Notes: generated by a model not told the origin, from the letters alone. Shown: positions 1 through 12,570, counted from the stretch's first letter. The stretch: 64,000 nucleotides of DNA from Sphagnum magellanicum (GCA_021904315.1 CM038919.1:1-64000); one strand, 5' to 3'. Made by a program: numbers and translations.

Positions 1-467
1 ACCCTAAACCCTAAACCCTAAACCCTAAACCCTAAACCCTAAAACCCTAAACCCTAAAACCCTAAACCCTAACCCTAAAACCCTAAACCCTAAACCCTAA
101 ACCCTAAACCCTAAACCGAAACCCTAACACCCTCTAAAACCCTAAAAACCCTAAACCCCAAAACCCTAAACCCTAACCACCTACTAACCCTAACACCGAA
201 CCCTAAACCTAAAAAACCCTAAACCCCTAAACCCTAAACCCTAAACCCAACCCTAAACCCTAAAAACCCAAAACTCTAAAACCCTAAACCCTAAACCCTA
301 AACCCTAAACCTAAACCATAAACCCTAAACCCTAACACCCTAAACCCTAACCCTACCCTAAACCCTAAACCCTTAACCCTAAACCTAAAACCCTACCCTA
401 AAACCCTATAACCCCTAAACCCTAAACCCTAAACCTAACCCTACCCAACCCTAAACCCTAAACCAAT
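1..467. repeat. Telomere, degenerate CCCTAAA tract
   Basis: The window opens directly in head-to-tail CCCTAAA, the C-rich strand of the plant-type TTTAGGG telomere, so the left edge is a chromosome end or very near it. Many units are variants (CCCTAAAA, CCTAAA, CCCTAA, CCCCAAA), increasingly so inward, as expected of the proximal telomere where old variants persist. The tract stops at about 467, where unique sequence begins. Confidence 0.97.
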
Positions 468-634
468 CGGAATAAATCCAACTCGCTACAAAGTCGTCGT
501 CCATCATCACCATCTCTGGTGGACAGTAACCTCAACCCTGATCGTCTGAAATTGCGACTATTCAAGGCATCTGCTGGTCATTTGCTCCCGCAAGTGCTCC
601 ATCAAATCCTGTAACCTGCTAACTACTGCCTCAG

Positions 635-1585
635 CTACGCATCGTACGCATAGTAGCTGGCTTTGCACAACATCTGCCTGTGTATCACTGAAAGAATCTC
701 ATGGCATAGTACGTGGTAAACCTTGACCTTAACTATATGTCGTTCAAGGATAGGTCTAAAGTCCAAAGACCCATAGCCTGCCTCATTGCACATCTCATGC
801 ACAGTGCCCGCCCTGAACCTTCGCGCCTTGCATTGCACTTCACTAAACTTGTAAAGCTGCAATCCACTTGTAGGAAATTGCACCCCATAATCAAACATAT
901 TCTTCTGTGTTGGAACAGAAGAACCCATCTCTGCATGATATCGCTGTATGAAGCGATCAATCATGGGCTCCGCATCTGGAATCTCCCACTTCATCCCAAA
1001 AAATGAAACCCGACATACTCTTGCACCTAAAGAGTGCAGAGCATCTGACATGGCCGCAATAGGAACATTGACTTGATTTCGTGATAGTGTTAAACTATCC
1101 GAACTACAAGTCAATGTGATACCAAAACCCCGGCGCAATGTACCCACCAAATCACCCTTGAATGCAGCCCTCTCCACCTCATCATTCCCGGCATACACCT
1201 TGACCACTATGGGGTCAGAAATCACGTGGAGCCAATCATCAAACTCGGGAAGATCTCTCACCGGCACCTTACGATTCGCCGGGCGAGCCATAATCCCAAA
1301 CAACGCCGGTAAATCCCTGGTAAGCATCATAAAACAAGCTGCATCAAGATCTATAAAATCTGGATCATTCACATCAGGATGCTCTAGTAAATCAGTGCAG
1401 GGTCCACTAAGAGGAGGAAACTGAATTAGTGGACCACGTATTGCGCTACTAGAGGGTGTACGAGGGTACAAACGCCTCAAAGTAGGAGTTGGGTGGCGTG
1501 AAATAATTGCTGCACGCGTATCTGCCAAAATACGCTCTGCAAGACGAGTGATAATATCAACAGGAGGCATATTGTAAAAAGCCAA
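635..1585 (-). CDS. Unrecognised 316-aa protein next to the telomere
   Basis: An uninterrupted 316-codon ORF begins only about 165 bp inward of the telomere and is read toward the chromosome end. Its base composition is visibly richer in G+C than the flanking repeats and its length is far beyond chance, so it is probably a real coding region or a very recent relic. I do not recognise the family. It looks soluble, with no signal peptide or membrane segment; the N-terminal third has a Pro/Ser/Arg-rich stretch, the middle is mixed alpha/beta-like, and Cys and His are scattered without a clear zinc-finger spacing. The start codon sits at the edge of a 7-bp tandem array, so the true N-terminus may have been lost. 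It could belong to the same subtelomeric element as the helicase at 12.6 kb, but nothing in the sequence proves that. Confidence 0.5.
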   Translation of the reverse strand: MAFYNMPPVDIITRLAERILADTRAAIISRHPTPTLRRLYPRTPSSSAIRGPLIQFPPLSGPCTDLLEHPDVNDPDFIDLDAACFMMLTRDLPALFGIMARPANRKVPVRDLPEFDDWLHVISDPIVVKVYAGNDEVERAAFKGDLVGTLRRGFGITLTCSSDSLTLSRNQVNVPIAAMSDALHSLGARVCRVSFFGMKWEIPDAEPMIDRFIQRYHAEMGSSVPTQKNMFDYGVQFPTSGLQLYKFSEVQCKARRFRAGTVHEMCNEAGYGSLDFRPILERHIVKVKVYHVLCHEILSVIHRQMLCKASYYAYDA

Positions 1586-1790
1586 ATCTCAAATCTCAAA
1601 TCTCAAATCGCAAATCGCAAATCTCAAATCCCAAATCGCAAATCTCAAATCTCAAATCCCAAATCTCAAATCTCAAATCTCTAAACAAAACTCAACTTTA
1701 CCAAATCTCTAAACAAAACTCAACTTTACCAAATCGCAAATCTCAAATCTCAAATGCCAAAAGTTTACCAAAAAAACAAAACTCAACTTT
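1581..1790. repeat. 7-bp tandem array (CAAATCT-type)
   Basis: Consecutive CAAATCT units with variants CAAATCG and CAAATCC, interrupted by two copies of a longer motif containing AACAAAACTCAACTTTACC. The unit has the telomere unit's length but not its sequence. Confidence 0.9.
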
Positions 1791-1794
1791 ACCA

Positions 1795-1970
1795 ACTACT
1801 TTTAACAACTACTTTAACAACTACTTTTAACAACTACTTTAACAACTACTTTTAACAACTACTTTAACAACTACTTTTAATAACTACTTTAACAACTACT
1901 TTAACAACTACTATAACAACTACTTTTCAACTACTTTTTAACAACTATATTTGTTCAACTACATTTTAAC
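1795..1970. repeat. 12-13-bp tandem array (AACAACTACTTT)
   Basis: Head-to-tail AACAACTACTTT or AACAACTACTTTT units, often alternating in a higher-order pair of about 25 bp, degrading toward 1970. Confidence 0.9.
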
Positions 1971-2275
1971 AATTATATACCCGGAGTCGGTAAACCCGGT
2001 TGACACAAAGCCGGAGTCGATAAACCCGGTTAACATCAAGCCGGATTTGGTAAACCCGGTTGACACAAAGGATTTGGTAAACACGGTTTTTGTACACCCG
2101 GACTTGATAAACCCCATTGACACAAACCCGGATTTGGTAACCCGGTTTTCATATGCCCGAAGTCGGTAAACCCGGTTGACACAAAGCCGGATTTGGTAAA
2201 CAACGGTTTTCGTACACCCGGACTTGGTAAACCCCATTGACACAAACCTGGATTTCGTAAACCGATTTTCATAAA
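1971..2275. repeat. About 30-bp tandem array
   Basis: Roughly ten diverged units built on the core GGTAAACCCGGTTGACACAA, with alternating halves such as AAGCCGGATTTGGTAAAC and CCCATTGACACAAACC. The ORFs that cross it on both strands are repeat artefacts. Confidence 0.88.
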
Positions 2276-2945
2276 CTTGGCATAACTCCATAAATTTGGC
2301 AAAACTAACACATAACTTTATTTTTATGGCAAAACTTGGCACACTCCATAAATTTGGCAAAACTAACACATAACTTTATATTTTTCGCAAAACTTGGCAT
2401 AACTCCATAAATTTGGCAAAACTAACACATAACTTTATATTTTTGGAAAAACTTCATATAATTCCATATTTTTGGCAAAACTTCATATAATTCCATATTT
2501 TTGGCAAAACTAACACATAACTTTATATTTTTGGCAAAACTTCATATAATTTCATATTTTTGGCAAAACCTCACATATTTCCATATTTTTGGCAAAACTT
2601 GGCGTAACTCCATAAATTTGGCAAAACTAACACATAACTTTATTTTTATGGCAAAACTTGGCACACTCCATAAATTTGGCAAAACTAACACATAACTTTA
2701 TATTTTTGGCAAAACCTCATATAATTCCATATTTTTGGCAAAACTTCACATATTTCCATATTTTTGGCAAAACTAACACATAACTTTATATTTTTGGCAA
2801 AACTTCATATAATTCCATATTTTTGGCAAAACTTCATATAATTCTATATTTTCGACAAAACTTCGCATAATTCCATATTTTCGGCAAAACTTCACATAAT
2901 TCCATATTTTTGGCAAAACTTCACATACTTACATAAATTTGGCAA
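2276..2945. repeat. 29-30-bp satellite array, block 1
   Basis: About 22 units sharing GGCAAAACT followed by one of three tails (TCATATAATTCCATA, AACACATAACTTTATA, TGGCATAACTCCATAAA). Mixing of three variant units in irregular order indicates repeated unequal exchange. The same family recurs at 4431-5275. Confidence 0.92.
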
Positions 2946-3591
2946 AACTAGATCCAACTACATATTCTTGGGTTTTTTGTATCCCCACGCACTTAATGAA
3001 TTGCATTATCCAAACTTTCAAATTTTGTGAAACACAGGGAAAGTCAACCAGAATCTGAAAAGTCAAACCCCCCCATATCTTCCAAATGGTGATAGTGTAA
3101 GCAAAATTTTTTACATCATTGGATTCAGAACATTTGAAAATGGGGGGGTAGGTCATCTCCACATATCTAAAAAATAACCGCAATTAGGTCAAAATGCCCA
3201 TCAAACACAAAAACATCAAATCTCCTATATCTTGCAAACTTGACACTTTTAAGCAAAAATAACTCCACCACTAGCTTTAAAACACTTGAAAATGGGGGGG
3301 TAGGTCACTTCAAAACTTTCAACATGTATCATAATTAACTCTTTATGCCCTCATCTATCCGGCCCCCCTGAAATTTCACACCCCCCATATCTTCCAAATG
3401 GTGATAGATTAAGCGAATTTTATTGCACCATTGGCTTCAGAACCCTTGAAAATGGGGGGGTAGGTCACCTCAAAACTCAAAAAAAAAAACCCAATTTTGG
3501 TGGGAACACCCATGTAACCCTAAACCCTAAACCCTAAAACCCTAAACCCTAAAACCCTAAACCCTAAACCCTAAACCCTAAACCCTAAACT
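2946..3591. repeat. Telomere-linked composite subtelomeric unit A
   Basis: Three sub-repeats of about 150-160 bp, each carrying a CCCCCATATCTTCCAAATGG-type motif and closing with ACTTGAAAATGGGGGGGTAG, followed by the end block CCAATTTTGGTGGGAACACC. The unit then runs directly into an interstitial CCCTAAA tract at about 3516-3590. Confidence 0.9.
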
Positions 3592-3800
3592 TAACATATT
3601 TCCATAATTTTGCCAAAACTTCGCAAAACTTCACACAACTCCATAAATTTGGTAAACTAAGACTTAATTCTATATGTTCCGCAAAATTTGACATAACTCC
3701 ATATTTTAGGCGAAACTTCACATAAATTTCACCCTAAACCCTAAACCTTAAAACTTCACATAATACTACATAAATTTGGCAAAACCTTGATAAAATTACT
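3592..3800. repeat. Degenerate spacer of 29-bp-type units
   Basis: Diverged GGCAAAACT-type units with a short CCCTAAACC insertion near 3732. No gene is visible. Confidence 0.7.
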
Positions 3801-4430
3801 TATGCACTTTCTTAGGTTTTGAAATCCTTAAGCAACAACATAAACTGCATTGTCCAAACCCTTAAATGTTGTGACAGACAAGAAAAGTCAACCAAGGACT
3901 GGGAAAGTCAAACCCCCCCATATCTTCCAAATGGTGATAGTGTAGAGGAATTTTTTTACATCATTGGATTTAGAACACTTAAAATGGGGGGGGTAGGTCA
4001 CCTCCAAATATATAAAAAAAATCGCAATCAGGTCAAAATGCCCATGAAACACAAAAACCCCAAATCCCCTATATCTTGCAAACCTGACACTTTTAACCAA
4101 AAATAACTCCACCACTAGCTTTGAAACACTAGAAAATGGGGGGGTAGGTCACCTCAAAACTTTCAACATGTATCATAATTAACCCTTTATGCCCTCATCT
4201 ATCCGGCCCCCCTGAAATTTCACACCCCCCATATCTTTCAAATGGTGATGCTCTAGAAGAATTTTATTGCACCATTGGCTTCAGAACCCTTGAAAATGGG
4301 GGGGTAGGTCACTTCAAAACCTCAAAAAAAAAACCCAATTTTGGTGGGAACACCCATGTAACCCTAAAACCCTAAACCCTAAACCCTAAACCCTAAAACC
4401 CTAAAACCCTAAACCCTAAACCCTAAACCT
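3801..4430. repeat. Telomere-linked composite subtelomeric unit B
   Basis: A second copy of the composite unit seen at 2946-3591, in the same orientation and sub-repeat order, again ending in the block CCAATTTTGGTGGGAACACC and an interstitial CCCTAAA tract (about 4360-4428). Confidence 0.9.
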
Positions 4431-5275
4431 TGGCATAACTCCATAAATTTGGCAAAACTAACACATAACTTTATATTTTTCGCAAAACTTGGCATAACTC
4501 CATAAATTTGGCAAAACTAACACATAACTTTATATTTTTCGCAAAACTTGGCATAACTCCATAAATTTGGCAAAACTAACACATAACTTTATATTTTTGG
4601 CAAAACTTCATATAATTCCATATTTTTGGCAAAACTTCACATATTTCCATATTTTTGGCAAAACTAAAACAACTTTATATTTTTGGCAAAACTTGCCATA
4701 ACTCCATAAATTTGGCAAAACTAACACATAATTTTATATTTTTCGCAAAACTTCATATAATTCCATATTTTTGGCAAAACTAACACATAACTTTATATTT
4801 TTGGCAAAACTTCAGATAATTTCATATTTTTGGCAAAACTTCACATATTTCCATATTTTTGGCAAAACTTGGCGTAACTCCATAAATTTGGCAAAACTAA
4901 CACATAACTTTATATTTTTGGCAAAACTTCATATAATTCCATATTTTTGGCAAAACTAACACATAACTTTATATTTTTGGCAAAACTTGGCATAACTCCA
5001 TAAATTTGGCAAAACTTCATATAATTCCATAATTTTGGCAAAACTAAGACATTACTTTATATTTTTGGCAAAACTAAGACATACTTTATATTTTTGGCAA
5101 AACTAAGACATAACTTTATATTTTTGGCAAAACTAAGACATAACTTTATATTTTTGGCAAAACTTGGCATAACTCCATAAATTTGGAAAAACTAACACAT
5201 AACTTTATATAACCCCTAAACTTTAAACCCTATATTTTTGCCAAAACTTGAAATAATTTTATATTTTTGGCAAGG
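4431..5275. repeat. 29-30-bp satellite array, block 2
   Basis: Same satellite as 2276-2945, about 28 units, with locally homogenised runs (for example several consecutive GGCAAAACTAAGACATA units near 5040-5160) that show recent local amplification. Confidence 0.92.
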
Positions 5276-6308
5276 GTTTAGGGTAGAATACACAATGTGA
5301 TAACGTGGTGTACTAGTTTTACAAAAACGCCAACATCAACATCCCAGCCTTTGAAAATAAAGGGGCAAGCCCTGGAAACCTTGAAATTCTGTGCACATAC
5401 AGGAAAAGTCAACCAAGAACTGCAAAAGTCAAACACCCCTATATCTTCCAAATGGTGATAGATTAGGGAAATTTTTTTGCACCATCTTGTTTAAAACACT
5501 TGAAAATGGGGGGGGTACGTCACCTCCAAATCCCTAAAAAAAACCAAAATTAAGTCAAAATGCTCATGTAACCCAAAGACCCCAAATCTTCTATATCTTG
5601 CAAACCCTACACATTTTGCCAAAACTAACTTCACCATTAGCTTCAAAACACTTGAAAATGGGGGGGTACGTTACCTTGAAAGTTTCAAATTGTTTAATAA
5701 TTAACCCTTCATGCCCTCATCTATCCGGCCCCCCTGAAATTTCATACCCCCCATATCTTTCAAATGATGATAGATTAGGGAAATATTATTACACCATTGG
5801 CTTCAAAACACTTGAAAATGGGGGGGTAGGTCACATCAAAACCCCAAAAAAAAAACCCAATTTTGGTGGGAACACCCATGTAACCCTAAACAAAAGTCAC
5901 AATTGGGTCCAAATGCCCATGTAACCCAAAAACCCCAAATCTTCAATATCTTTCAGACCCTACATTTTTAGGCAAAAATAACTTCACTAATAGCTTTAAA
6001 ACACTTGAAAATGGGGGGGTAGGTCACTTCAAAACTTTGAACACATATCATAATTAACCCTTTATGCCCTCATCTATCCGGCCCCCCTAAAATTTCATAC
6101 CCCCTATATCTTTCAAATGGTGAACAATTATGGTGGGATTTTTACACCATTGGATTCACAACCCTTGAAAATGGGGGGGTAGGTCACATCAAAACCCCAA
6201 AAAAAAAACCCAATTTTGGTGGGAACACCCATGTAACCCTAAACCCTAAACCTAAACCCTAAAACCCTAAAACCCTAAAACCCTAAACCTAAACCCTAAA
6301 CCCTAAAC
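5276..6308. repeat. Telomere-linked composite subtelomeric units C and D
   Basis: Two further composite copies. Unit C (about 5380-5890) joins unit D after only one CCCTAAAC, and unit D ends in a long interstitial telomere tract (about 6231-6308). Each keeps the GGGGGGGTAG(G/C)TCAC sub-repeat ends and the GGTGGGAACACCCATGTAACC terminal block. Confidence 0.9.
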
Positions 6309-8035
6309 GAGACGATTGTTATCGTGGTTGTCTCCATTTTTTTATGTATGATTCAGGGTTTAGTCTACATCACAAAAGTTGAAAACAAATAATTTATGAA
6401 TCATCACTTCTAGCTCCATATTTTTATGAACATCCTTTAATAGTTTTTTTTTAATGTAACAATTTCATAAAAATGACTCCATCTTTCTATGAACAACTTT
6501 TTATAGGGATGTTCTAACTATATATTTGATGAAGAAAATCTAAACTGAGAAAAAGTGAAATTTGCGAGTTTTGTCACCAAATTTTGGGGGAAAAAGGAAA
6601 AAGAAAGAAATCCCAAGAATTCTATGTTAGGTGCCCGTAGTTAGGAAACAATATAGAAGAGTGCTTAAATTGTTCCACTTTCATATCTTGTTTATAGCCC
6701 AATTTGGCTAAATCTTTGTTGTGGAGGATCACCACTTCAACTGCACCACTAATCACACCATTGAAATAAAAACTATCCTACATAAAAATAAAAATAAAAG
6801 GATCAAAGAAACCAAAAAAGATGGAAAAGAAACATTTTCCTCTATTTTTGGATTTTATCTTTTTTTTTTTTGATGAAAAAAGTTCCTTTGATTCACTAAT
6901 GTCAGTGATTGACCCATAAGGTGACATTTGATTGGGTCCTTTTAATTTACACTATTTTAGTACCTTGGACAGCTTCAGGGGAAGGAACTTTCTTCCTTTA
7001 CAATATATGATAATCAAGTGAGTTCGGTGAGCTTTGCATCGGCCTACTGAGCACCTTTTTGCCCCCACCCACCAACCAATGTGCCATATGTGCACATTAC
7101 ACAAACACCAACCATCTGCAAGCATCGACCTACTTGCCTTTGACCTATCGATCCCCGACACACTTGTTCCTACCAACCGCCCATGAAGTGATTTTGATTT
7201 TGCATAAGACTTTCAACTGGGCACAATCTTATCCAGTCAATGGGGGGCAAAAGTTGATGTGACGTGTCAACTTTTCATTGGCAATGATGTCAACATTCCA
7301 ACAAATTGCATTGGTTCCGCCATCATATTTGGCATTCATTCTGACTTCAAGTCCCTTTCGACTGCAAGCAAATCAACCGAGGCCTGGTATAGAAAATAAT
7401 ACCAATACAGGCCATGTATCGGCGACCAAAAATAATCTACCCCATATTGGGGTTATATATTGACGATGGACGTGATCCAGGGCATTGGGAAAATGAAAAT
7501 GATCTGCACAATTGGTGTTTTTCTAGGCAGTTAAAAATGATCTCAATAATGTATGGATGACCAAAAATAATCCACGTCATCCATGCCTTACCAAAAAAGG
7601 ATCCACCACCCTATGGAATGAATATAAATCATCTCTTTCGTCCACGGGTGATCGAAAATGATCCACGACATCCATGAATGTTTCGAAATGATCTACCCCA
7701 TCCATAAACGATTTAAAAAAATGATGAATGTTCTTTGGGAAAGTGATTGTACATGATGTCCGCCATTCATATGTTAGAATTGTTACCAAGATTGCAATCC
7801 GACTCAAATTACCTTTTGAGTAGGCTCTCAGAATGTTGGATTTGCGAATGTTCAGATAAGTGCACAATATCGAGGATCCACGTACTCCGTGTTAGGCTTT
7901 AAATAACGCTTTGTTGAATTCTTTCCTTTCATTAAAGATTTTGTTTGTTGCTTGTTGGTGGACTTGTTGGTGCATCTGTTGATTGCGGTCAAATTTCTAT
8001 TTGAGCGGTCATGAAAAAATCAAGTACCCCATTTC
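6309..8035. other. AT-rich subtelomeric DNA without a recognised gene
   Basis: No coding region is convincing here. The segment at about 6950-7460 is less AT-rich than its surroundings. At about 7440-7740 there are degenerate units of roughly 40 bp around AATGATCCACG and CATCCATGAATG. Confidence 0.6.
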
Positions 8036-8039
8036 CATT

Positions 8040-8870
8040 TTTTTTGGAGCAGGAGTATTATATGACTCCTGCCCACCAAGGATGTTCATCGCTTGATTAA
8101 ACATGAAAAAAAATTCATGCCATATAAAATTTACCCTTTTTTTTTCCTGGGCTTTAATGACCCAATGCCCACTGGTGCACCAGTCACAAATCTCGTTTTA
8201 AGGTTCAAAGTGGACAAACTTTTCCCCCGCAGAAATTAAAGAATAGCTCGGAGAAAATGGATAAAACATATTTATTAAATTGAAAGTCTTTACCATCAAA
8301 GAGGTATTTAATATGGATTTGTATGGAACAATTTAAGCTGTATCACAAAATTAATCAAGAATTATTTTTTACAGTCTGCTTTATTGGACCCCTCAAATGT
8401 TTGGTATATACATGTGGACCACCCAAGGATTTTTGTTTGTTTGTTCATGTTTTGTGAATACATTTAATAGGGTATAAATATTTAATGCTCTGTAAGGACG
8501 TGTTTTGTTTTAGGATCGTAATCATTTGCATTTTTTTAAAGCAAGAGTATTGTATGACTCCCGCCCACCAAGGATGTTCATTGCTTGATTAAAGGAGAAA
8601 AAAAGTTCCCGCCATATAAAATTTCCCCTTTTTTTTCCTGGGCTTGAATGACCCAACACCCACCGGTGCACCAACCACAAATCTCATTTTAGGGTTCAGG
8701 GTTTAGGATTAACTTTTCTCCTGGGGAAATTAAAAAATAGCTTGGAGAAAATGGATAAAATACACTTGTCAAATTGAAAATCTTTACCATCAAAGAGGTA
8801 TTTAATATGAATTTGTATGGAACGACTTAAGCCATATCACAAAATAAATCAAGAATTATTTTTTACGGCG
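8040..8870. repeat. Tandem duplication, period about 492 bp
   Basis: The motif AGTATTRTATGACTCCYGCC and its next ~320 bp occur at about 8051 and again at about 8543, with closely matching downstream text (AAAATGGATAAAA, GAGGTATTTAATATG, CAAGAATTATTTTTTACRG). Divergence is moderate. No gene seen. Confidence 0.8.
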
Positions 8871-9082
8871 ACCTACTAATAGCTAGGGTTGTTTTGCCCA
8901 AAGGATCATTATGGCAATGGCGTATGGCATATGTAAAGTATGTGATCGTGTTGAGTCATGGTTGATTTTAATTAGTAAATATCTTGGGACATTTTTGGTA
9001 AACTGTACTAAAGTTTCACGCTTGCACAAAGTTTCATATATCACAGATCCTTTTAATTTATAAGCATTAATTATAACAAAGC

Positions 9083-11770
9083 TTTGTTGGGATGGAGGAC
9101 GAATTAAAGGTTTATTGAACAATGAGAACAAGAATCAGATTTATTTCCCTCCAAAAACACAAAAGATAAATTGGCCATAAATCATACATGTCCATAAATG
9201 TTATGTGATGGCTCACGATTTTGAACCCGCCCCCCCCAAAAACAATTTCCATATGCTTCTCTAACCTCTCCCAATGGCCCTTGTAAGCCTTCGAGTTCGC
9301 GATTTGTTTTTTGTAAAATTTTCTACGAAATTGTGTCAATGGTGACTTTTTGATGGGTAGTCAAAAGTCAAATATAATGCCAACGAAACTATTTAAACTA
9401 CACACAAAAACGTAAAATGATTCAAACTATGTTAGGAGAAGTTATACTATAATTGAGTACGTTGAAAAAAAAGGAAAATGAAGCTAATTAACGAGCCATC
9501 GAGTGAGCTTGCATTGAGAGTTTTTTAAAAAATTTAGTGGAGTGGTAGGAAGACCCGAATTGGACTAAAATTTTTGTGACTTTCTACCGTAAAAAGTAAA
9601 TAATCTTTTTTAATTACAATGTGTGATATGACATGATACAGAAAAATGACGTGTGATAACACCATGGGGAAAACGTTATACGGGTCAGTCTATGTAACAT
9701 GTAAAAATTATAAAATATGTTTCATATATGGTGCACAGGATTTTTGTACAGGCCACATTAAATACTTAAAATTACGTTCAACATTTTCCCAAACGTATTC
9801 AAAAAGGTGGCACCCATATTGCAATGAATACATAATCGTATCAAATCTAACACAAAGTAATCTACCTTTTTACAAAATTAGATTCCATTTATCCAAATAA
9901 ATAACATATATGTGCATGGACAATAATAAAAAGGTTGTGCAACATCATGCAAAAGCCAAAGTACACTTCATTGAAGCATGGATCAATTTCCTCAAACATA
10001 ATGAAATTGGAACAGGACATGTGATAAACAAAGGGGGGGGGCGGGGGTTAGACATTCATTTTTTCTCAATTTTCTTATGTGTGCAAGAGGAATATGTCAT
10101 ATAAAATCCCACGATTTGGAAAACCAAAAGCTGTTTTGTATGTGTAATATAGAGGTGTATAACACCAAGATCTTGTTCCTCGGGTGAACAACACAACATA
10201 TATCTCCATGTAAAATTCACCGATCCATTTTGGAATCTTTTACACATGGTTAGCCCAACATCCAAACCGTGAACGTTTAAATTGTCATTTTTTGCATATG
10301 TTATGTTGGGAGGGGGCACTGCATCACAAACATCGCATTTTCAACTCTGCACGCAAGATTTGTTGGGATGGAGGATGAATTAATGTTTATTGAATGACAG
10401 GAACAAAAATATCATCTGTTTCCCACTAAATATACAAAAGATAAATTGGCCATGAATCAAACATGTCCGCAAATGTTATGTGATTGCATATTTGATGGAT
10501 CCTCTTATTACAACACTTTCCTTGAACCTTTAAAAATAATGTTCACGGGGTCGCCACATTCGCCCCCCCGCCCCTAAATTTCCCTACCTCGCCGAATGGC
10601 CCTTGTAAGCCCTTTACTTCAATGTTTATTTTAAAAACGGTTCTACAAAATTACTTCAATGGCGACATTTTCACGAGTGGTCAAAAGCCAAATATAATGC
10701 AAACACAACTATTTAGACTATGTACAAAAAACACAAAACGATGCAAACCACGTTGCTATAATTGAGTAGAGTGAAAGAGAAGGAAAGCGGAACCACTCAA
10801 CAAGGCACCGAATGGGCTCGCCTGGAAAATCTCTTGAAAAATTTAGTGGAGTGGTAGGACAAAGGGACTTCAAGCCCAAATTTGCCCACTATTTGCCATC
10901 AAATTTTTTTTGTTTTAATCATAATGTGTGATATGCCCTATTATAAAAAAATGACATGTGGTAGCACCATGGGGAAATGTTATACGGGTCAATTTATGCA
11001 ACATGCAAAAATTATAAAATATGCTACATATATGGTACACAAGATTTTTGTGCAGCCTGCATTAAATACCTGAAACTATGTTCAACATTTTCCTAACCGT
11101 ATTCGAAGAGTTGGCACCCATATTGTAATGAATACCTAATCGCATCAAATCCAACACAAAGTAATTTACCTTTTTACAAAAATTGGATTCCATTTATAAA
11201 AATAAATAGCATATATGCATGGATGGCAATAAAAAGGCTGCGCAACGTGCTACGAAGGCCAAAGTACATTTAACCACGTCATTTATCAATTCCTTCAAAC
11301 ATGATGAAATTGGAGTAGGGCACAGAATAAATGTACGGGGATGGAGATTTATTTTTTCCAATTTTCTGGTGTGTGCAGCAGGAGTTTGTTTTGCAAAATC
11401 TCGTGATTTGGAAAACCAGAAGCTGTTGTGCGTGTGTAGCATAGCGCTTCACATCACCGAACTCTTATCCCTAAGGTGAGCGACCTAACATGTAGCTCCA
11501 CGTAAAATTTAGAGATGCATCTTATAATCTTTTATGCAAGGTTGGCCCATCGTTCAAATTACAGACTTTTGAATTGCGAAATCTTGTGATTTTGGAAAAC
11601 CAAAAGCTATTGTGTTTGTGCAGTATAGCGATGTACATCACCAAACTCTTGTTCTTAAGGTGAGCAACCTAACATATAGCTCCATGTAAAATTCAGAGAT
11701 GCATCTTGAAATCTCTTACGCAAGGTTGGCCTATCATTCAAATTGTGAAGTTTTGAATTGTCATTTTTTG
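9083..11770. repeat. 1.28-kb tandem duplication with extra tail copies
   Basis: TTTGTTGGGATGGAGGA starts a block at 9083 and again at 10359, an offset of 1276 bp; landmarks shared along both copies include AAGATAAATTGGCCAT, AGTGGAGTGGTAGGA, GTGTGATATG and GGAAAACCARAAGCTGTT. The last ~183 bp of the second copy is itself repeated (about 11392 and 11575). Copies are clearly diverged with indels. ORFs in this block are shadows. Confidence 0.85.
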
Positions 11771-12570
11771 TGTATGTTATGTTGGCAGGAGGCATTGTAG
11801 CACAAACATCCTAAGTTCAACTCCACACACATGCCAACTTGTTTGAGCACAATGAGCGAGTGCAGGTATCAAAACCTCAACCTATACCAACATCTGCATT
11901 TCTTTCCCTCCCAAAATTTCATTTGTTGTCGTTGTCATCGTGGCTTTGAAGTGTAGTGAAAAATCATTAGGAATACAAAATTCTTTTGTGAATCATGCAG
12001 CATGTTGCAAATTTCAACTTGTTCTCATAGATACAATTATGAGATCACAACAAAATTTGTATGACTGCCCCTGATATCTTTGCAGTATTTTTTGATGGTT
12101 CAAAGACGTTATTAGTGTTGGCAAAACGAATGTTTGTCTACGCAATACCAAATTAACGTAATGTGCAAACATTAGTTCATGATATATTGGTTTACATAGC
12201 TCCAAACATTTGAAGTGTGTGCATTGGGAGTTTGTCGCATGGATGGAATCTATGTTGTTTTCATCTTTCAACTCCAGCACACCCATGTTTCGCAGGGGCT
12301 ACGAGGCGGAGGGAACACGATGGTTAGATCACATCGCAGATTTGACTCCATATATGTGCAAACCTATTCTAGCAATGTGACCAAGTATCCGCATCTACCG
12401 AACATATTTGTTTTGTTGTATGCATGAATTTGAACATTGTCATTTTGCGTAGATGTTGTGTTGGGGAAAATCGCTCACACCAAAAATTCAATTTCGTTTG
12501 TCTGCAGGGTTAAGGTCGATTCGACAAAGCCCGAGTTATTGATATATTGACCTTCTATTATCAGTTGCAG
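11771..12570. other. Leader region upstream of the helicase locus
   Basis: No gene is recognised. The stretch at about 12420-12470 (GTCATTTTGCGTAGATGTTG and following) resembles the tail of the 1.28-kb duplicated block, so the helicase appears to be preceded by a further diverged copy of that block. Confidence 0.5.

Noticed and set aside
1951..2369. ORFs on both strands through the 30-bp array
   Set aside because: Pure tandem-repeat translations without coding bias.
2501..5924. ORFs in the 29-bp satellite and composite units
   Set aside because: They follow repeat periodicity and interstitial telomere tracts, with no conservation of frame between repeat copies.
1..6308. Possible CRISPR-like regular repeats
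   Set aside because: Units are contiguous or nested satellites and telomere repeats without unique spacers, in a plant nuclear context.
12215..12427. Short plus-strand frame just before the helicase
   Set aside because: No zinc-finger or helicase motif, and it lies in duplicated leader-type sequence.
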